Assembly: GCF_021173085.1 (NCBI RefSeq)
Contig: NZ_CP076413.1
Location: 2,232,001-2,296,000, forward strand
DNA from: Ralstonia wenshanensis
GTDB taxonomy: Bacteria > Pseudomonadota > Gammaproteobacteria > Burkholderiales > Burkholderiaceae
Reading direction: 5' to 3'
DNA: 64,000 nucleotides
The notes beneath the pieces were generated by a model that did no database searches, was not told the origin of the DNA, and worked only from the letters and a program-made list of their open reading frames with translations. The number at the start of each line of letters is the position of its first letter. Position 1 is the stretch's first letter. Both the position numbers and the translations under genes were made by a program. This document shows, piece by piece, positions 62,489-64,000 of this stretch.

Positions 62489-63265
62489 ATGAGAACGGCC
62501 TCACTCCATGCTGCCGCTGCCGCGTTGGCCGTTGCGTGCCTGTCCTGGCCGGCCCGCGCCGATACGAACATTGACCCGGCAGGCTCGCCGCTCTGGCCGA
62601 CGATTCAGCAGGAGGTTTTTGGCGCGGCGCCAACAACGTTCGACAACCGCATCAGGATCACTGGCCCCGCATTTGCGGAAGACCCGATGCAGGTGCCGAT
62701 TGCGTTTGACGCGTCGGCGCTCGGCAAGGTGGAGCGCATCGTCGTCGTGGTCGACCGCAACCCCATCCGCAAGGTGCTGGAGTTCGCGCCGATGCGCGTG
62801 CGCCCGGCCCTGTCGTTCCGGTTCAAGCTGCAGGAGGCCTCTGCGGTGCGCGTGGCGGCGCGTACGCAGGACGGTGTGTGGCATGTCGGCACCTTGCAGG
62901 TGGACGCCACCGGCGGCGGCTGCACGCTGCCCGGAGCCACCCGCCAGAACTCCACGTGGAGCACCACGCTGAACCAGGTGGAGTCGCGCGTGTTTCCGGG
63001 CTTCAACGGCGCAGGCAGCCGCATCCGCCTGCGCGTGATGCATCCGATGGACACGGGCTTGGTGGCGGGCATCCCGTCCTTCCATATCGAGCAGCTCAAC
63101 CTGCTCGATGCCCGGCGTCAGCCCATGCTTGAACTGGCGCTGTACGAACCCGTGGCCGAGAACCCGATCTTCTCGTTCGATCTGGATGGCCCCGTTGAAC
63201 ACGGCATCAGCGTGGCCGGCGTCGACAACAACGGCAACCGCATCCGCGCACAGGTGACACGATGA
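62489..63265 (+). CDS. Quinoprotein-dehydrogenase-associated SoxYZ-like carrier protein
   Basis: 258 residues. Signal ending PARA, then a SoxY-like domain with FDNRIRITGPAFAEDPMQVP (about 50-150), the Gly-Gly-Cys arm motif TGGGCTLPGATRQN, and a SoxZ-like C-terminal domain (RLRVMHPMDTGL, LELALYEPVAENPIFSFDLDG). Fused SoxY-SoxZ proteins of this kind go with PQQ dehydrogenases as part of a proposed 'quinoprotein relay', chemistry unknown. The GGGC carrier Cys is present. Stop overlaps the next gene by ATGA. Confidence 0.85.
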   Translation: MRTASLHAAAAALAVACLSWPARADTNIDPAGSPLWPTIQQEVFGAAPTTFDNRIRITGPAFAEDPMQVPIAFDASALGKVERIVVVVDRNPIRKVLEFAPMRVRPALSFRFKLQEASAVRVAARTQDGVWHVGTLQVDATGGGCTLPGATRQNSTWSTTLNQVESRVFPGFNGAGSRIRLRVMHPMDTGLVAGIPSFHIEQLNLLDARRQPMLELALYEPVAENPIFSFDLDGPVEHGISVAGVDNNGNRIRAQVTR

Positions 63266-64000
63266 GCCGACGCCACCAACGGTTGGGGCTCCTGCTGCTG
63301 TGCCTGGCAATGTGGACTGCCGTCGCGCGGGCAGAGCGCCCCGATTACCACCTCGTACCGCAGGCGGTTGCCCCAGACGTCTGGGTGCTCGAAGGCGCCA
63401 ACGCGGATTTCTCTGCGCGCAACGGCTGCAACATCATCAATACCGCCTTTATTGATACCGGCGACGGCGTACTTGTCATCAACACAGGGCCGTCACTGCT
63501 GTACGGCGAACAGCAGCGCCAGGCCATCCGCACGGTCACCTCGGCGCCGGTGCGCTGGGTGTTCAACCTCAACCTGCACCCCGACTACTTCTTCGGCAAC
63601 CAGGCCTATGCGGATGTCGGCCCCCAGGCGCTGCCCGGCACCATTGCCGGTGCGCAACGCGAAGGCGCGGCCTATGCCGACAATCTCTACCGCATCTGCG
63701 GCGCGTGGATGCAGAACACCGTATCCACACCGCCCGGCGTGCCATTGACGCCCGGCACACGCACCATGGGGAGCCACCGCATCGACCTGATTCGGCTCGA
63801 CGGGCATACCGATGACGATCTCGTCCTGGTGGACCGGACCAGCGGCGTCGTCTTCGCCGGCGGCCTTGCCTTTCGAGACCGGATTCCCACGACGCCGCAC
63901 GCCAACATTGCGCATTGGCTGGCCAGCCTGGACGCGTTGCAGAAGATCGTTGCCGACAGCGGAGCGCGCGTGTTGATCCCCAGCCACGGGCCCGCGCTCG
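63262..64000 (+). CDS. SoxH-like quinoprotein-relay metallo-beta-lactamase-fold protein (3' end outside)
   Basis: At least 246 residues visible. Signal peptide (cleaved after ARA), then an MBL-fold domain: VWVLEGANADF, LVINTGPSLLYG, a DGHTDDDLVLVD strand and an IPSHGPAL end. The first metal motif, normally H-x-H-x-D-H, reads N104-L-H106-P-D108-Y109, so two His ligands are missing. It resembles the zinc-metallohydrolases that accompany SoxYZ-like proteins near PQQ dehydrogenases. Overlaps the SoxYZ-like gene by 4 bp. Continues past the right edge. Confidence 0.8.
   Translation, partial: MSRRHQRLGLLLLCLAMWTAVARAERPDYHLVPQAVAPDVWVLEGANADFSARNGCNIINTAFIDTGDGVLVINTGPSLLYGEQQRQAIRTVTSAPVRWVFNLNLHPDYFFGNQAYADVGPQALPGTIAGAQREGAAYADNLYRICGAWMQNTVSTPPGVPLTPGTRTMGSHRIDLIRLDGHTDDDLVLVDRTSGVVFAGGLAFRDRIPTTPHANIAHWLASLDALQKIVADSGARVLIPSHGPAL

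Overview
The window (about 64% G+C, dense, with short gaps and many 4-bp ATGA overlaps) looks like a replicon of a beta-proteobacterium of the Burkholderiaceae, most likely Ralstonia or a close relative. That assignment is an inference from gene order and protein style: pca/pob genes, a complete pelABCDEFG cluster, a PQQ alcohol-oxidation cluster and an IF-1 paralogue. I saw no rRNA, tRNA, CRISPR array, insertion sequence or phage gene. Everything reads as resident accessory metabolism.

Layout. 1-2112: the start of an IF-1 gene running off the left edge, a small unknown protein and a GH114-type lipoprotein. 2090-10803: aromatic catabolism. pobA and a divergent LysR regulator share a 25-bp perfect operator-like palindrome. 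A six-gene operon pcaIJFBDC is divergent from an IclR-type pcaR, with three 15-bp PcaR-like boxes between them. The window holds no pcaHG (ring cleavage) and no transporter. 10894-17702: an unknown exported protein, a complete polar amino-acid ABC transporter, an orphan second binding protein and a D-amino-acid dehydrogenase. 17803-26708: chemoreceptor, MFS exporter, a sigma54-type two-component pair, and a divergent Lrp/LysE pair. 26750-27001: an unusual 42-bp tandem repeat array. 27082-40160: pelABCDEFG (cationic Pel exopolysaccharide, c-di-GMP controlled through PelD). 40541-45555: CNNM/CorC-like membrane protein, a MerR-regulated carboxymuconolactone-decarboxylase-family gene, two look-alike small exported Ala/Lys-rich proteins, a MipA/OmpV outer-membrane protein and a coiled-coil unknown.

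45642-64000 is the most interesting part: a PQQ-dependent alcohol-oxidation island. It encodes an AcoR-like sigma54 activator, PQQ biosynthesis pqqABCDE, a quinoprotein alcohol dehydrogenase, two cytochromes c, a cytochrome b561, a binding-protein-like MoxJ/XoxJ relative, a beta-propeller, a TonB receptor, an aldehyde dehydrogenase, and SoxYZ-like and SoxH-like 'quinoprotein relay' proteins. The dehydrogenase has an Asp-Phe-Asp at the catalytic base (D321, D323); the extra Asp is the hallmark of lanthanide-dependent, not calcium-dependent, enzymes. Five good -24/-12 (sigma54) promoters lie in front of the dehydrogenase, the cytochrome c/XoxJ-like pair, the activator, the aldehyde dehydrogenase and the SoxYZ-like gene. 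TGTTSC-N5-GGAACA dyads lie upstream of two of them. My reading is a compact sigma54 regulon for lanthanide/PQQ alcohol oxidation, with an adjoining TonB receptor as candidate metal or cofactor importer.
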